Source: Halorussus salinus (GTDB taxonomy: Archaea > Halobacteriota > Halobacteria > Halobacteriales > Haladaptataceae). From it: a DNA stretch of 64,000 nt. The stretch covers positions 459,897 to 523,896 of the forward strand of contig NZ_SBIS02000008.1 in the NCBI RefSeq assembly GCF_004765815.2, given 5' to 3'. Positions 8,595 through 18,392 of this stretch are shown here, in pieces (position 1 is the stretch's first letter; the number at the start of each line of letters is the position of its first letter). Under the pieces are notes generated by a model that searched no databases, was not told the origin of the DNA, and saw only the letters and a program-made list of their open reading frames with translations. The translations under genes and the position numbers were made by a program.

Positions 8595-9719
8595 ATGGCG
8601 ACAGTTACGCTGGACGACCTCACGAAGGAGTACTCGAACGGGCAGATTCTCGCGGTCGATGGCGTCGACCTCACCGTCGAGGACGGCGAGTTCGTCACCG
8701 TCGTCGGCCCCTCAGGCTGCGGGAAATCGACTACCCTGCGAATGATCGCCGGACTCGAACGACCGACCGACGGCCACATCCACGTCGGCGGCGAGGACGT
8801 GACCGACGTTCACGCGCGCAAGCGCGACGTGGCGATGGTGTTCCAAAACTACGCGCTCTACCCCCACAAGACCGTCAGGCAGAACATGGCCTTCGGACTG
8901 CGGATGAGTACCGACCTCTCGAAGGACGAGCGCCACGAGACGGTCCGCGAGACGGCCGAGATGATGGGCATCGAGGACCTGCTGGACCAGAAGCCCGACG
9001 AACTCTCCGGCGGCCAGAAACAGCGCGTCGCGTTGGGCCGAGCCATCGTCCGGGACCCCGACGCGTTCCTGTTCGACGAACCGCTCTCGAACCTCGACGC
9101 GAAGCTCCGGACCACGATGCGCACCGAGATTCAGCGCCTCCAGAACGAGTTGGAGACGACCTCCATCTACGTCACTCACGACCAAGAGGAGGCCATGACG
9201 ATGGGCGACCGCATCGTCATCCTGAACGGCGGGCGACTCCAGCAGACCGGCGTCCCCAAGGAGGTGTACGACGACCCGGCGAACGAGTTCGTCGCCGGGT
9301 TCATCGGCTCGCCGAGCATGAACTTCCTGACCGTCGAAGTCGAGTCCGGCGGCGGGACGACCACGCTCGTCGGCCCCGACGGCTTCGAGTACGCGCTCGC
9401 CGACGAGCGCCTCCGGAACGCGGTCCGGGGCCACGACCGGGTTCGACTCGGCATCCGCCCCGAGGACGTGTCCGTATCGGGACCGGGCGGCGATTCCGTC
9501 GAGACCGAGGTCGAAGTCCTCGAACCGGTCGGGTCGGACAACTATCTGCACCTCGCGCTCGGCGACGAGTTCATCGCGCGGGTCCCCTCCGACGTGGAAC
9601 CCGACCCCGGCGAAGCGATTCACGTCGCGTTCGACAGCACCGACCTCCACCTGTTCGACGCCGAGGAGGGCGACTCCCTCCTCTACGAGGCCGAGGAGTC
9701 GGCGGCCCCCACGCCCTGA
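8595..9719 (+). CDS. malK: ABC sugar transporter ATPase, MalK/MsmX type
   Basis: This 374-aa cytoplasmic ATPase energises the sugar importer. Walker A is GPSGCGKST (38-46), the Q-loop is in VFQNYALYPHKTV, the signature LSGGQKQR starts at 137, Walker B is FLFDEPLSNLD (about 157-167) and the H-loop is VTHDQEEAM. The C-terminal 130 residues form the MalK/UgpC-type TOBE regulatory domain (RLGIRPEDVSV). It is transcribed away from malEFG, so ATPase and permease are separate transcripts sharing one control region. An acidic tail after 355 is typical of haloarchaea. ATPases of this type often serve several sugar importers. Confidence 0.92.
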   Translation: MATVTLDDLTKEYSNGQILAVDGVDLTVEDGEFVTVVGPSGCGKSTTLRMIAGLERPTDGHIHVGGEDVTDVHARKRDVAMVFQNYALYPHKTVRQNMAFGLRMSTDLSKDERHETVRETAEMMGIEDLLDQKPDELSGGQKQRVALGRAIVRDPDAFLFDEPLSNLDAKLRTTMRTEIQRLQNELETTSIYVTHDQEEAMTMGDRIVILNGGRLQQTGVPKEVYDDPANEFVAGFIGSPSMNFLTVEVESGGGTTTLVGPDGFEYALADERLRNAVRGHDRVRLGIRPEDVSVSGPGGDSVETEVEVLEPVGSDNYLHLALGDEFIARVPSDVEPDPGEAIHVAFDSTDLHLFDAEEGDSLLYEAEESAAPTP

Positions 9720-9885
9720 CCGCGCCGACGTATTTCGTCGTTCCGTCAGCAAACGCTGTCTCCTCTCGTCGTCAGCGTTACCAGTAGCTGACAATACGTT
9801 TTCTTTATCCAGACCAATGTACGTAAATAATATGATAGATTTGCTCAATTCGTGGTGCGGATTCAGCAAACATGCGAGCTTCGAC

Positions 9886-11238
9886 TCAGTACTCCGGACT
9901 ATCGAGTACGCGAGACGGCGTCGTCTCCCGGACGAACAGTAGGCCATCGAACGCCTCAGGAAGGACCCGAACTGCGTTGTGGGCCGCCTGTCCGTCCTTC
10001 TCGTTCTCAGACGGACCGTCGGGACCGTAGTAGACGGCTCCGAGCTTCCGCTTTGCCCGCGGCTCGGCAAGCCACTCATCGAGTCGGTCGTTCTCGCTGG
10101 CGGTGTCGAAGTCGAGGAATGCGAGGTTGCCACCGGCCGCGGCGAACACGCGAGTGATGGAGTCCGCTGGCGGCTCGTCGAGCGACCACGTAGTGAGTTC
10201 GCTCTCGGGAGTCAACTCGATGCCAATCGCGCGGAACGACCCACCGAGGAAGTCGAATCCGAGTGCGAAGTAGTCGTCACCGTATCGGTCCGCGAGATAG
10301 CTCCCCAGCGACGGGGCCGACTCCACTCGCGCGCCCGAGTTTACCGTCCGGCAGATGTGGCTGTCGTGTGCCCAGAGTACGGCGCGGTCGAGGGCCTCGT
10401 ACTCCAGCACCCACGAGAGGTTCTCCGCCATCGCCTCGTCCCGGACAACCATCGAGGCTTGTTTCCCATCGGTCTCACGGGCCGTGCGGCGCTGCCGTGC
10501 CTGCTCGATAACGCGGAGACAGCGCCGGGCCATCACGGTTTCCCGTTCGCTGGTCGCCATCACGAACGCCTCCCTACGCTCCTCAAACGCAGTTCCGAGT
10601 CGGTCGAGCAGTTGCTCGGTCGCCTCGGGGTCGTGGTCGCTCATGTACTGGTCGTTGATGTCACCCTCGTCGTTCGTTGCGTCGAGGTCCGCCTGTAGTT
10701 CCTTTCGGAGGTCTGGGTCGGCGCTGGCGAGGAACTTGTCGAGGCGTTCGACCGCTCCGGTCGTATATTGAGCGTCGATACCGTAGAACCGAACCCGGTC
10801 GTCGAGCGGTCGCTCGGCGTTGAACTCACGGAGCCACTCCACGAACGCGAGTACGGATTCGGTCCGCCAAACCCAGAAGTGCGTCCCGGCGAGTGCTTCG
10901 AGCGCGTCACCTTCGCCGTGGACGACGTAATTGTCGAGCGCCATCGTCTCGGGCAGGTTCGCTTCCATCGCGAACAGTCGTAGGCCCTGCTCTTCGACGA
11001 GATACCGGACGATGCGGTGTTTGAGCTGGAAAAACTCTCTCGTTCCGTGGGTCGCCTCACCGAGGCCGATGATGCGGGCGTCGGCGAGCGCGTCACCTAC
11101 CGGATCGAGGTCGGCGTGGTCGGCAGTCGGGTCGGTCGTCGTGAGATTGACACCACTACGCCGGAGTCGTTCAGCGAGTTCGTCGGTCGCCGCGGGGTCG
11201 GTCGTAGTCGATTCTTTCGTCGGTGTAGTGTCCGTCAT
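9886..11238 (-). CDS. erythromycin-esterase family protein
   Basis: This is a 450-aa member of the erythromycin esterase / succinoglycan-biosynthesis (EreA-like) family. The hallmark near the N-terminus is GLGEATHGTREFFQLKHRIV, with the conserved Glu and His used for hydrolysis. Further conserved blocks are FAMEANLPETM, WLREFN, FYGIDAQ and VLWAHDSHICR. The frame runs 24 bp further upstream to a TTG, but ATG 11238 is preferred. A TATA-like tract (minus strand TCTTTTACAC, 11308-11319) lies about 75 bp upstream. EreA enzymes open macrolide lactones. In archaea, whose ribosomes are mostly macrolide-resistant, the natural substrate is unknown, so a general esterase role is more likely than drug resistance. 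Confidence 0.85.
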   Translation of the reverse strand: MTDTTPTKESTTTDPAATDELAERLRRSGVNLTTTDPTADHADLDPVGDALADARIIGLGEATHGTREFFQLKHRIVRYLVEEQGLRLFAMEANLPETMALDNYVVHGEGDALEALAGTHFWVWRTESVLAFVEWLREFNAERPLDDRVRFYGIDAQYTTGAVERLDKFLASADPDLRKELQADLDATNDEGDINDQYMSDHDPEATEQLLDRLGTAFEERREAFVMATSERETVMARRCLRVIEQARQRRTARETDGKQASMVVRDEAMAENLSWVLEYEALDRAVLWAHDSHICRTVNSGARVESAPSLGSYLADRYGDDYFALGFDFLGGSFRAIGIELTPESELTTWSLDEPPADSITRVFAAAGGNLAFLDFDTASENDRLDEWLAEPRAKRKLGAVYYGPDGPSENEKDGQAAHNAVRVLPEAFDGLLFVRETTPSRVLDSPEY

Positions 11239-11679
11239 TGGTAGTGTGTCTGAGGTGGTCAAAAGCGAGTCGTGCCATAGCGGTCACGACCGGAGCAGTC
11301 GCTAGTCGGTGTAAAAGACAGATTCGCCCGAGGGTGGCGTCGCTACGAGCGAACGACCACCGTGGAGTGAGGCGAATCCCACTCAGACGTGACGCAGATA
11401 CATCTTGTACTTGTTAATAATTAGATTGTCAGTTAATTGTTTCGGGAAAGCTGAACGACGGTACATCCAGTGAGCGCCCTTCGGATTCTCCTCAGGGACG
11501 AAGCATCGGTCGTCCGAATCGTGAGTCGGTGCTGCTTGAGGTCGTCGCAACCGCACTGGGATGCTGGCACGTTACTCGAAGCATCTACGCGAATGATGCC
11601 GAGACGACCAGTTCACGCCCTCAACTAAGCGACGGTTACAGCGAGAAGTTCGAACAAATAGCCGCGCTATTGACGCTCG
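11239..11679. other. gene-free 441 bp with promoter of the esterase gene
   Basis: Both flanking genes read leftwards. The stretch holds the esterase promoter candidate (11308-11319) and an AT-rich tract at 11405-11445 (TTGTTAATAATTAG). The latter could be a terminator for the glucoamylase gene or a further promoter. I see no coding potential on either strand beyond short shadows. Confidence 0.4.
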
Positions 11680-13899
11680 TTACTCGCTCGGAACCGCGAC
11701 CTCCTCGTCGGCGAGCAGGTCGCGCTCGGCCAGTAGCGCGAGGGTCGTCGTCCGGAGGGCGTGGGGCCACCCCAGCGGCGTCGCGCTGTCGGGCGTCCCG
11801 TCGTCGAACACCTGCTCGGGCAGGAGGTCGCCGTTCCGACAGAGCGGGCCGTCCGGGAGGACCAGTCCCAGTAGGTCGCGGGCGGTCGCCGCGAACTCTC
11901 GGGCGCGCGAGTCGTCGTGGTCTTCCAACAGCGCCGCGAGGTTGGCGGCGGCGAACGCGCCCCACGCGGTCGAGACGGTCCATATCTTCTCGTCGTCCTG
12001 CGAGCGGGTCCGCCAGTCGTCGCCCTCGTAGCGTGCCAGTCCGCGGACCTCGCTGGCGTCGGGGTCGCGGTGGAGTTCGTCCACGACGGTCCGGACGTGT
12101 GAGACGAGTCTGTCGAGTCGCTCGTCGTCCACTTCGGCCGCGCGGTCGTAGGCGAGGTGGGCGCTAGCCAGCGCGAGCGACCCCGAGTCACAGCGCGGGT
12201 CGATGTCGCCCGCGTCGATAGTGCTGTCGCCGTCACTGGTGTCCTCGTCGTCCGCGTCGGTCGTTCCGTCGCCGGACTCGTCGTCGGGGAGGATGCGATA
12301 GCCGTAGATTCCACGCTCGGGTACCCAGAGGTCGTCCAATCCGGCGTACACGCGGTCGGCGCGCTCGCCCGCGGTGTCGGCGAGGTCGGCGTTAGCGAGG
12401 TCTTCGTCGGCGAGGTCCGCGTCGGTGGCGGCCGCCGTCGCGTACGCTTCGAGGAACGTCGCGGCGGTGTGGGCGAACTGGCCCGTCGCGTCCTCCCACG
12501 CGTTCTGACAGACCACGGGGAGACCGTCGTCCGTGAGCGTCCGGTCGAGGCCGGAGAGGGCGTCCGCGAGCGTCTCGGTCGCGCGGTCGGCGAGGTCGCC
12601 GTCGAGCGCGGGCAGGGCGTCCGCGAGGTATGCGACGACGCTGGCGGTCTGGTCGGCCTGATAGTCGCTGTAGTCTACCTCCTCGCCGACCGCGAGGTGG
12701 CTGTTGGCCCACCCCGGCGCGAGCGTGCGGTTGCGCGGCCAGACGCGATGTGGCCACGTCCCGTCGTCAAGTTGCGTCTCGCAGTAGCTCTCGGCGCTCC
12801 GGGCGTGCCAGTCGTCCAACCCGAGGTCGAACCGTCGGTCCGACTGGAGGAGAAACCGGGAGATTTCGGCGTCGTCGCGGAACCACGTGTAGCCGTAGCC
12901 CCCGGAGTGGGTGAAGTAGGGGTCGAACTCCGGCCCGGCGATGCGGAGGCCCGTCGGCGCAGAGAGGAGACCGAGCGCGCGGAGGTCGGCGGCCACCGCG
13001 TCGCTCTCGGGCAGGTCGTCGGGAACCTCGGGGGCGTGGTCTTTCGCGGCTTCGCTCAGTGCGCCGGTGTCACTGTAGGCGTCGAGAACCGCGTCGAGAC
13101 GGTCGAGCGCCGCGGCGCGGTCGGTCCGGGAGGAGTCAGTCAACAGCGTGGCGAGCGTCGCCGCGCCCTCCTCGAAGGGGAGTTCGCATATCACGTCGCC
13201 GCTCAGGCTTGCCTCCTCGCGGCGGCCCTCCTCGTCGGAATCGTCCCCGCGGTCGGCGTCGAGCAACTCCCCGAGTTCCGGAGGCACGCGGCCAGTGGCG
13301 GTCGTGAACCCGGTCGCGCTGGCGGCGTAATCGTGTTCGGCGTCGTGGTACAGTTCGACCGCGTCGGCGTGGTGGAGTTGGCTGATGCCGGTGTCGCGGC
13401 CCTCCGGACCGAAGCCGAGCGCGGCGACCAGTTGCAGTCCTCCGGTCTCCTCGTCGGAGTCGCCGTTCTCTTCGCCGGAGGCGGAATCGGGGACCTCCTC
13501 GGTTTCGGGGGCCTCCTCGCGTTCGAAGTGCGTGATGTGGGCCTGCCCGAGCGTGAGGTCGTACTGCGTGAGCGTCTCGCCGGAGGGTAGTCGGTGGTCG
13601 GTGACGACGAGCGTCGTCCCGTCCGCGTACGACTGGCCGACTGTCTCGCAGTCGTCGAACCACACTACGTCGCCGTCGAGTCGGACGCCGAGTCGGGAGG
13701 AGTCCAGTCCGTTGCGACCGGTAAGCGGGTAGCCGAAGTCCCGAATCCGGCCGTCGAGAGCGACGTGAACGAGTCGCCCCTCGCCGTCGCTCGGCGTGTA
13801 GCCCGAAAAGCGGCCCGTCGTCGTCCGGCGTTCGCCCGGAAAGCAGGTATCGTGGTCCTCGTAGCGTACGAAGTCGTCCAGCGCGTCGCGAAGTTGCAT
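11680..13899 (-). CDS. glucoamylase, glycoside hydrolase family 15
   Basis: This 739-aa enzyme should release glucose from maltodextrin ends. The N-terminal half (about 1-270) is the beta-sandwich N-domain of bacterial/archaeal glucoamylases (VRYEDHDTCFPGERRTTTGR). The C-terminal half is an (alpha/alpha)6 barrel with GGYGYTWFRDDAEI, DDGTWPHRVWPRN, VCQNAWEDATG (candidate catalytic Glu) and DDEKIWTVSTAWGAFAAANL. There is no signal peptide, so it acts inside the cell on imported dextrins. The frame stays open nearly 2 kb upstream as antisense of the GH13 gene; ATG 13899 is the real start. Two acidic, repetitive loops (SGEENGDSDEE; DLADEDLANADLAD) look like haloarchaeal insertions. A TATA-like TTATTATT lies near 13923-13932. 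Confidence 0.9.
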   Translation of the reverse strand: MQLRDALDDFVRYEDHDTCFPGERRTTTGRFSGYTPSDGEGRLVHVALDGRIRDFGYPLTGRNGLDSSRLGVRLDGDVVWFDDCETVGQSYADGTTLVVTDHRLPSGETLTQYDLTLGQAHITHFEREEAPETEEVPDSASGEENGDSDEETGGLQLVAALGFGPEGRDTGISQLHHADAVELYHDAEHDYAASATGFTTATGRVPPELGELLDADRGDDSDEEGRREEASLSGDVICELPFEEGAATLATLLTDSSRTDRAAALDRLDAVLDAYSDTGALSEAAKDHAPEVPDDLPESDAVAADLRALGLLSAPTGLRIAGPEFDPYFTHSGGYGYTWFRDDAEISRFLLQSDRRFDLGLDDWHARSAESYCETQLDDGTWPHRVWPRNRTLAPGWANSHLAVGEEVDYSDYQADQTASVVAYLADALPALDGDLADRATETLADALSGLDRTLTDDGLPVVCQNAWEDATGQFAHTAATFLEAYATAAATDADLADEDLANADLADTAGERADRVYAGLDDLWVPERGIYGYRILPDDESGDGTTDADDEDTSDGDSTIDAGDIDPRCDSGSLALASAHLAYDRAAEVDDERLDRLVSHVRTVVDELHRDPDASEVRGLARYEGDDWRTRSQDDEKIWTVSTAWGAFAAANLAALLEDHDDSRAREFAATARDLLGLVLPDGPLCRNGDLLPEQVFDDGTPDSATPLGWPHALRTTTLALLAERDLLADEEVAVPSE

Positions 13900-13922
13900 T
13901 GCCTGAACGAAGGCGGACCCCG

Positions 13923-13935
13923 AATAATAATCTTT
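13923..13935 (-). promoter_or_regulatory. TATA-like box of glucoamylase gene
   Basis: The minus strand reads GATTATTATTC about 28-30 bp before the ATG at 13899, consistent with a leaderless transcript. The 105-bp gap also serves the divergent GH13 gene. Confidence 0.5.
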
Positions 13936-14004
13936 GGTGTAATTGTAGTTCACGGATACACGATTTGCGCAATAGTGAAGTGTCTCCCCGCGAGGGGTGA
14001 GAAC

Positions 14005-16062
14005 ATGCACGAACCCGGTCCACCGCGATTCACGCACGTCGGCACGTCGGTCGAACTCGCTCCTCGACACCCCGACCCCGAAGCCGACTTCTCGTGGCGA
14101 GTGCGCGACCGTCCCGAGGAGAGCGACGTGGACCTCGGCGACGGCGCCGTCGTCCACCTCGACCCGGACGCGCCCGGCGTCTACGAGGTCGAACTCGACG
14201 CCCCGGACGGGACCCACCGCCAGACGGTCCGGGCGTTCCCCGACCCGCGCCGGGAGGTCCGGTTCGAGGCACCGATTGGCGACCTCCCCATTTCGGCCGA
14301 GGAGGTCGGAGACCTGCCGATTATCGGCCCGTTCAACGACTACACGGTCGGGCGCGACCTGATGGGCCGCGAGGGCGACAGCTACGTCGCCGACCTGCTC
14401 CTCGCGCCGGGCGACCACGAGGGCATCTGCGTGCTGGACGAGAAGTTCGAGAACGTCCACACCATCGACGTGACGGTCGAGGGGCCGGGGCGACCGCGGG
14501 TCCATCTGGAGGGCCGCGTCGCGGACGATACCCTTGTCGTGACCGCGCGCGCGGAGGCCGCGCCCGAGGGGAGCAGTCCCGAGGTCGAGTTCTGGCTGGA
14601 CGACCGCGACGACCTGCCGGACTCGGCGGTGACGGTCGATGGGAGCGAACTCCGCGTCCCGGTCGAGGAGGTGCCCGACGAGGCGCGCGTCCACGCCGTC
14701 GCGGTCGCCGAGCGCCACAGCGTCGCCGACACGCTGGTCGTTTCCGGTGGCAGAGAGGTCAACGTCTCCCGTCCCAACGACCCGCCGGAGTGGGCCGAGG
14801 AGGCGACGGTGTACCAGATTTTCGTCCGGCGGTTCACCGGCGAGACCGTCGAGACGACGTTCCCCGAGATAGAACGACGCGTGGAATACCTCGAATCGCT
14901 CGACGTGGACTGCCTGTGGCTGACGCCCGTGGTCGAGAGTCCGACCGACCACGGCTACCACGTCACCGACTACTTCGACACGGCGAGCGACCTCGGGACC
15001 CGCGAGGAGTTCGCGTCGCTGGTCGAACGCCTCCGCGAGGCCGGAATCCGGGTCGTCTTCGACCTCGTCATCAACCACACCTCGCGGGACCACCCCGCGT
15101 TCCAGATGCACGCGGCGGGCGTGCCCGAGTACGCCGACTACTACGAGCGCGTGCCCGCCGACGCCGCCGACGCCGTGGACGTAGACGACGTGGACTGGGC
15201 GGGCGAGGGGTCGCCGGGATACTACTTCAACTGGACGCGCATCCCCAACGTGAACTACGACTCGCTGGCGGTCCGGGAGTGGATGCTGAACGTGGTCGAC
15301 GAGTGGGCACCGGTCGTGGACGGCTTCCGCGCCGACGTGGCGTGGGGCGTCCCCCACGGCTTCTGGAAGGAGGTCCGCGAGCGAGTGAAACGCGAGGACT
15401 CGGAATTCCTCCTGCTGGACGAGACCATCCCGCGGGACCCCCAGTTCCACGAGAACGAGTTCGACGCCCACTACGACACCGACCTCTACGGCGCGCTCCG
15501 CGACATCGGACGGGGAGACGCCCCGGCAGAGGCGCTGTTCGACGCGCTCGACGCGAACCACCGCGAAGGGTTCCCCGAGTCGTCGCTGTTGCTCCGCTAC
15601 GTCGAGAACCACGACGAGAGCCGTTACGTCTCGGAGTGCGGGACCGCGGCGCTCCGGGCGGCCGCGGCCGCGACGTTCACCCTGCCGGGCGCGCCGATGA
15701 TTTACTACGGGCAGGAGCGGGGCGTCGCCGAGCAACGCGGCGAGATGCAGTGGTACGACGGCGACGCCGACCTGACCGAGTTCCACCGTCGGCTCTCGAA
15801 ACTCCGGAGCGAGCAGGCGGTCCTCCGGTCGGGCGAAGTCGAGCGCGTGGACGCGGTCGGGGACGACCGGACCGTCGCTTACGCCCGCGACGACGGCGAC
15901 GAGCGACTGGTGGTTCTCCTCGACTTCGGCGACCGGGAGGGCGAGGTCACCGTGGAAGTCGAAGAATCAGTCGGCGAGACCGACCTGTTGACCGGCGAGG
16001 AGGTCGCCACCGACGAGGGAGTCGAAGTCCGAGATTGCGTCGTGCTTCGGAGCGAACGCTGA
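14005..16062 (+). CDS. alpha-amylase family enzyme, GH13 (cyclomaltodextrinase-like)
   Basis: This 685-aa cytoplasmic enzyme probably cleaves alpha-1,4 bonds of imported maltodextrins. Two beta-rich N-terminal domains (about 1-85 and 95-255) precede the TIM barrel that starts at ATVYQIFVRRF (about 268). GH13 regions are all present: DLVINH from residue 353; GFRADVAW near 440-447 with nucleophile Asp444; LLLDETIP with acid Glu473; VENHDESR with Asp537. A C-terminal beta domain ends the protein. The extra N-terminal domain and lack of a signal fit neopullulanase/cyclomaltodextrinase-type enzymes. It is divergent from the glucoamylase gene and followed after 58 bp by the TrmB gene. ATG 14005 is chosen because upstream frame is antisense to GH15. 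Confidence 0.9.
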   Translation: MHEPGPPRFTHVGTSVELAPRHPDPEADFSWRVRDRPEESDVDLGDGAVVHLDPDAPGVYEVELDAPDGTHRQTVRAFPDPRREVRFEAPIGDLPISAEEVGDLPIIGPFNDYTVGRDLMGREGDSYVADLLLAPGDHEGICVLDEKFENVHTIDVTVEGPGRPRVHLEGRVADDTLVVTARAEAAPEGSSPEVEFWLDDRDDLPDSAVTVDGSELRVPVEEVPDEARVHAVAVAERHSVADTLVVSGGREVNVSRPNDPPEWAEEATVYQIFVRRFTGETVETTFPEIERRVEYLESLDVDCLWLTPVVESPTDHGYHVTDYFDTASDLGTREEFASLVERLREAGIRVVFDLVINHTSRDHPAFQMHAAGVPEYADYYERVPADAADAVDVDDVDWAGEGSPGYYFNWTRIPNVNYDSLAVREWMLNVVDEWAPVVDGFRADVAWGVPHGFWKEVRERVKREDSEFLLLDETIPRDPQFHENEFDAHYDTDLYGALRDIGRGDAPAEALFDALDANHREGFPESSLLLRYVENHDESRYVSECGTAALRAAAAATFTLPGAPMIYYGQERGVAEQRGEMQWYDGDADLTEFHRRLSKLRSEQAVLRSGEVERVDAVGDDRTVAYARDDGDERLVVLLDFGDREGEVTVEVEESVGETDLLTGEEVATDEGVEVRDCVVLRSER

Positions 16063-16086
16063 GCGCGCGGGCCGCCGCCAGACACG

Positions 16087-16095
16087 GTTTTTAAG
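16087..16095 (+). promoter_or_regulatory. TATA-like box of trmB
   Basis: GTTTTTAAG lies about 30 bp before ATG 16121, in the short gap after the GH13 stop. It suggests that the regulator can be transcribed alone and leaderless. Confidence 0.55.
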
Positions 16096-16120
16096 TTCTG
16101 GCCGTGGCATTCTTCGGGCG

Positions 16121-17179
16121 ATGGACGACCCGACGCTCTCCCAACTGCTCCGGAAGTTCGGCTTCTCCGACAAGGAGATAGACATCTATCTCACCATCCT
16201 CGACCACGGCGAAGCGAAGACCAGCGTCATCGCCGACGACGCCAGCGTCTCGAAGCGGTACGTCTACAGCGTCAGCGAGGAGCTAGAGGACCGCGGGTTC
16301 GTCTCGGTCAACGACCACTCGGTGCCGACGACGGTTCGGGCCATCCCGCCCGAGGAGGTCGTCGGCGCGCTGACCGACGACGTAGAGCAGATGCGCCCCG
16401 CGCTCGAAGCCCACTACTCGCAGGTCGAGCCCCAGTCGGACGCCTTCGAGGTCGTCAAGTCCCGCGTGACGGTACTCAAGCGAATCACCGGACTCATCCG
16501 CGAGGCCGACAAGGAGGTGGCGCTGTCGCTCCCCCACGACCACCTCTCGGAGGTCGCCGACGAGTTGCGCGACGCGGTGGACCGCGGCGTGCTGGTCATG
16601 CTGGTGGTGACGGGCGCGGACCTCGACGCCGACCTCGGGTTGGAGGGACTCGCCACGGTCGCTCGCGCGTGGGAGGAGTCGATGCCGACGATGATAACCG
16701 CCGACCGGACTCGGAGCCTGATAGCTCCGCACGAGATGATAGCGCGGGCCAACAGCGGCGAGCGCGCCATCACGTTCACCCAGAACCAACTCGCGCCCGT
16801 CATGGTCGGTTCGTTCTTCGGCAACTACTGGCCGATGGCCGAGGAGGTGTACGTCGCCGACCCCCACGAACTGCCCCGGACGTACGACGATTTCCGGCAG
16901 GCGGTCCTACAGGCGACGCTCCGCCACCGTGCGGACACCCCGCTCACCGCGACCGTGCGCGGCCACCCGACGGACGGCGACGAGGGGGACGGTCCCGACG
17001 AGATAAGGGGCCGAGTCGTCGGCGTCCGGCAGGGACTCGTGGAACCCGCGAACAACTCCTTCCCGGTCGAGGCCGCGCTGGTCGTGGCGACCGGCGAGGG
17101 CGAGTATCTGGTCGGCGGGGAGGGCGCGTTCGTGGAGGACTACGAGGCCGAGGAGGTCGTCTTGGAGTTCGCCGAGTAG
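16121..17179 (+). CDS. trmB: TrmB-family sugar-responsive transcriptional regulator
   Basis: This 352-aa regulator has an N-terminal winged helix (8-75: LLRKFGFSDKEIDIYLTILD, recognition part SVSKRYVYSVSEELEDRGF), a coiled linker (about 80-115), and a C-terminal sugar-sensing domain (about 116-352) with the TrmB-like block ITFTQNQLAPVMVGSFFGNYW. Archaeal TrmB proteins bind maltose, trehalose or glucose and repress or activate sugar transport genes. The position between the amylase genes and about 7.5 kb from malEFGK makes it the likely regulator of this cluster. Targets would be the malE/malK and GH15/GH13 intergenic regions. It has its own TATA-like box. Confidence 0.88.
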   Translation: MDDPTLSQLLRKFGFSDKEIDIYLTILDHGEAKTSVIADDASVSKRYVYSVSEELEDRGFVSVNDHSVPTTVRAIPPEEVVGALTDDVEQMRPALEAHYSQVEPQSDAFEVVKSRVTVLKRITGLIREADKEVALSLPHDHLSEVADELRDAVDRGVLVMLVVTGADLDADLGLEGLATVARAWEESMPTMITADRTRSLIAPHEMIARANSGERAITFTQNQLAPVMVGSFFGNYWPMAEEVYVADPHELPRTYDDFRQAVLQATLRHRADTPLTATVRGHPTDGDEGDGPDEIRGRVVGVRQGLVEPANNSFPVEAALVVATGEGEYLVGGEGAFVEDYEAEEVVLEFAE

Positions 17180-17239
17180 GAACGCCCGAGAGACGGCCGG
17201 TAGCCAAACTGTTATTCCGCCCAATCTCCGAACCCCGAC

Positions 17240-18251
<1,012 letters not shown>

Positions 18252-18268
<17 letters not shown>

Positions 18269-18335
18269 ACCGCGGGTGGTTGGGTGGCGGGTCAGTAGAC
18301 GGCTGGCGGGGGCGGGGCGGTAGACCGCGGGCGAG
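18252..18335 (+). repeat. imperfect tandem repeats over the stop codon of the LLM gene
   Basis: The block GGTGGCGGGTCGGTAGACCG, which contains the stop codon TAG (18266-18268), recurs as GGTGGCGGGTCAGTAGACGG and again as GGCGGGGCGGTAGACCGCGG. About three degenerate copies of roughly 30-35 bp fill the gap to the next promoter. Confidence 0.6.
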
Positions 18336-18360
18336 GGGGAGAACGACGAGTTGCGTCGGG

Positions 18361-18370
18361 ATTTAAGAAC
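18361..18370 (+). promoter_or_regulatory. TATA-like box of the first mcrB-like gene
   Basis: ATTTAAGAAC lies about 28 bp upstream of ATG 18393 in GC-rich DNA, the spacing of a leaderless haloarchaeal promoter. It marks the left edge of the defence island. Confidence 0.5.
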
Positions 18371-18392
18371 GGCGACTCGGTTGCTGTTGGTA

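Noticed and set aside
13900..15786. Upstream extension of the glucoamylase frame to more than 1,300 residues
   Set aside because: It is antisense to the GH13 gene, has no family match, and the glucoamylase N-domain begins right at ATG 13899 next to a TATA-like box.
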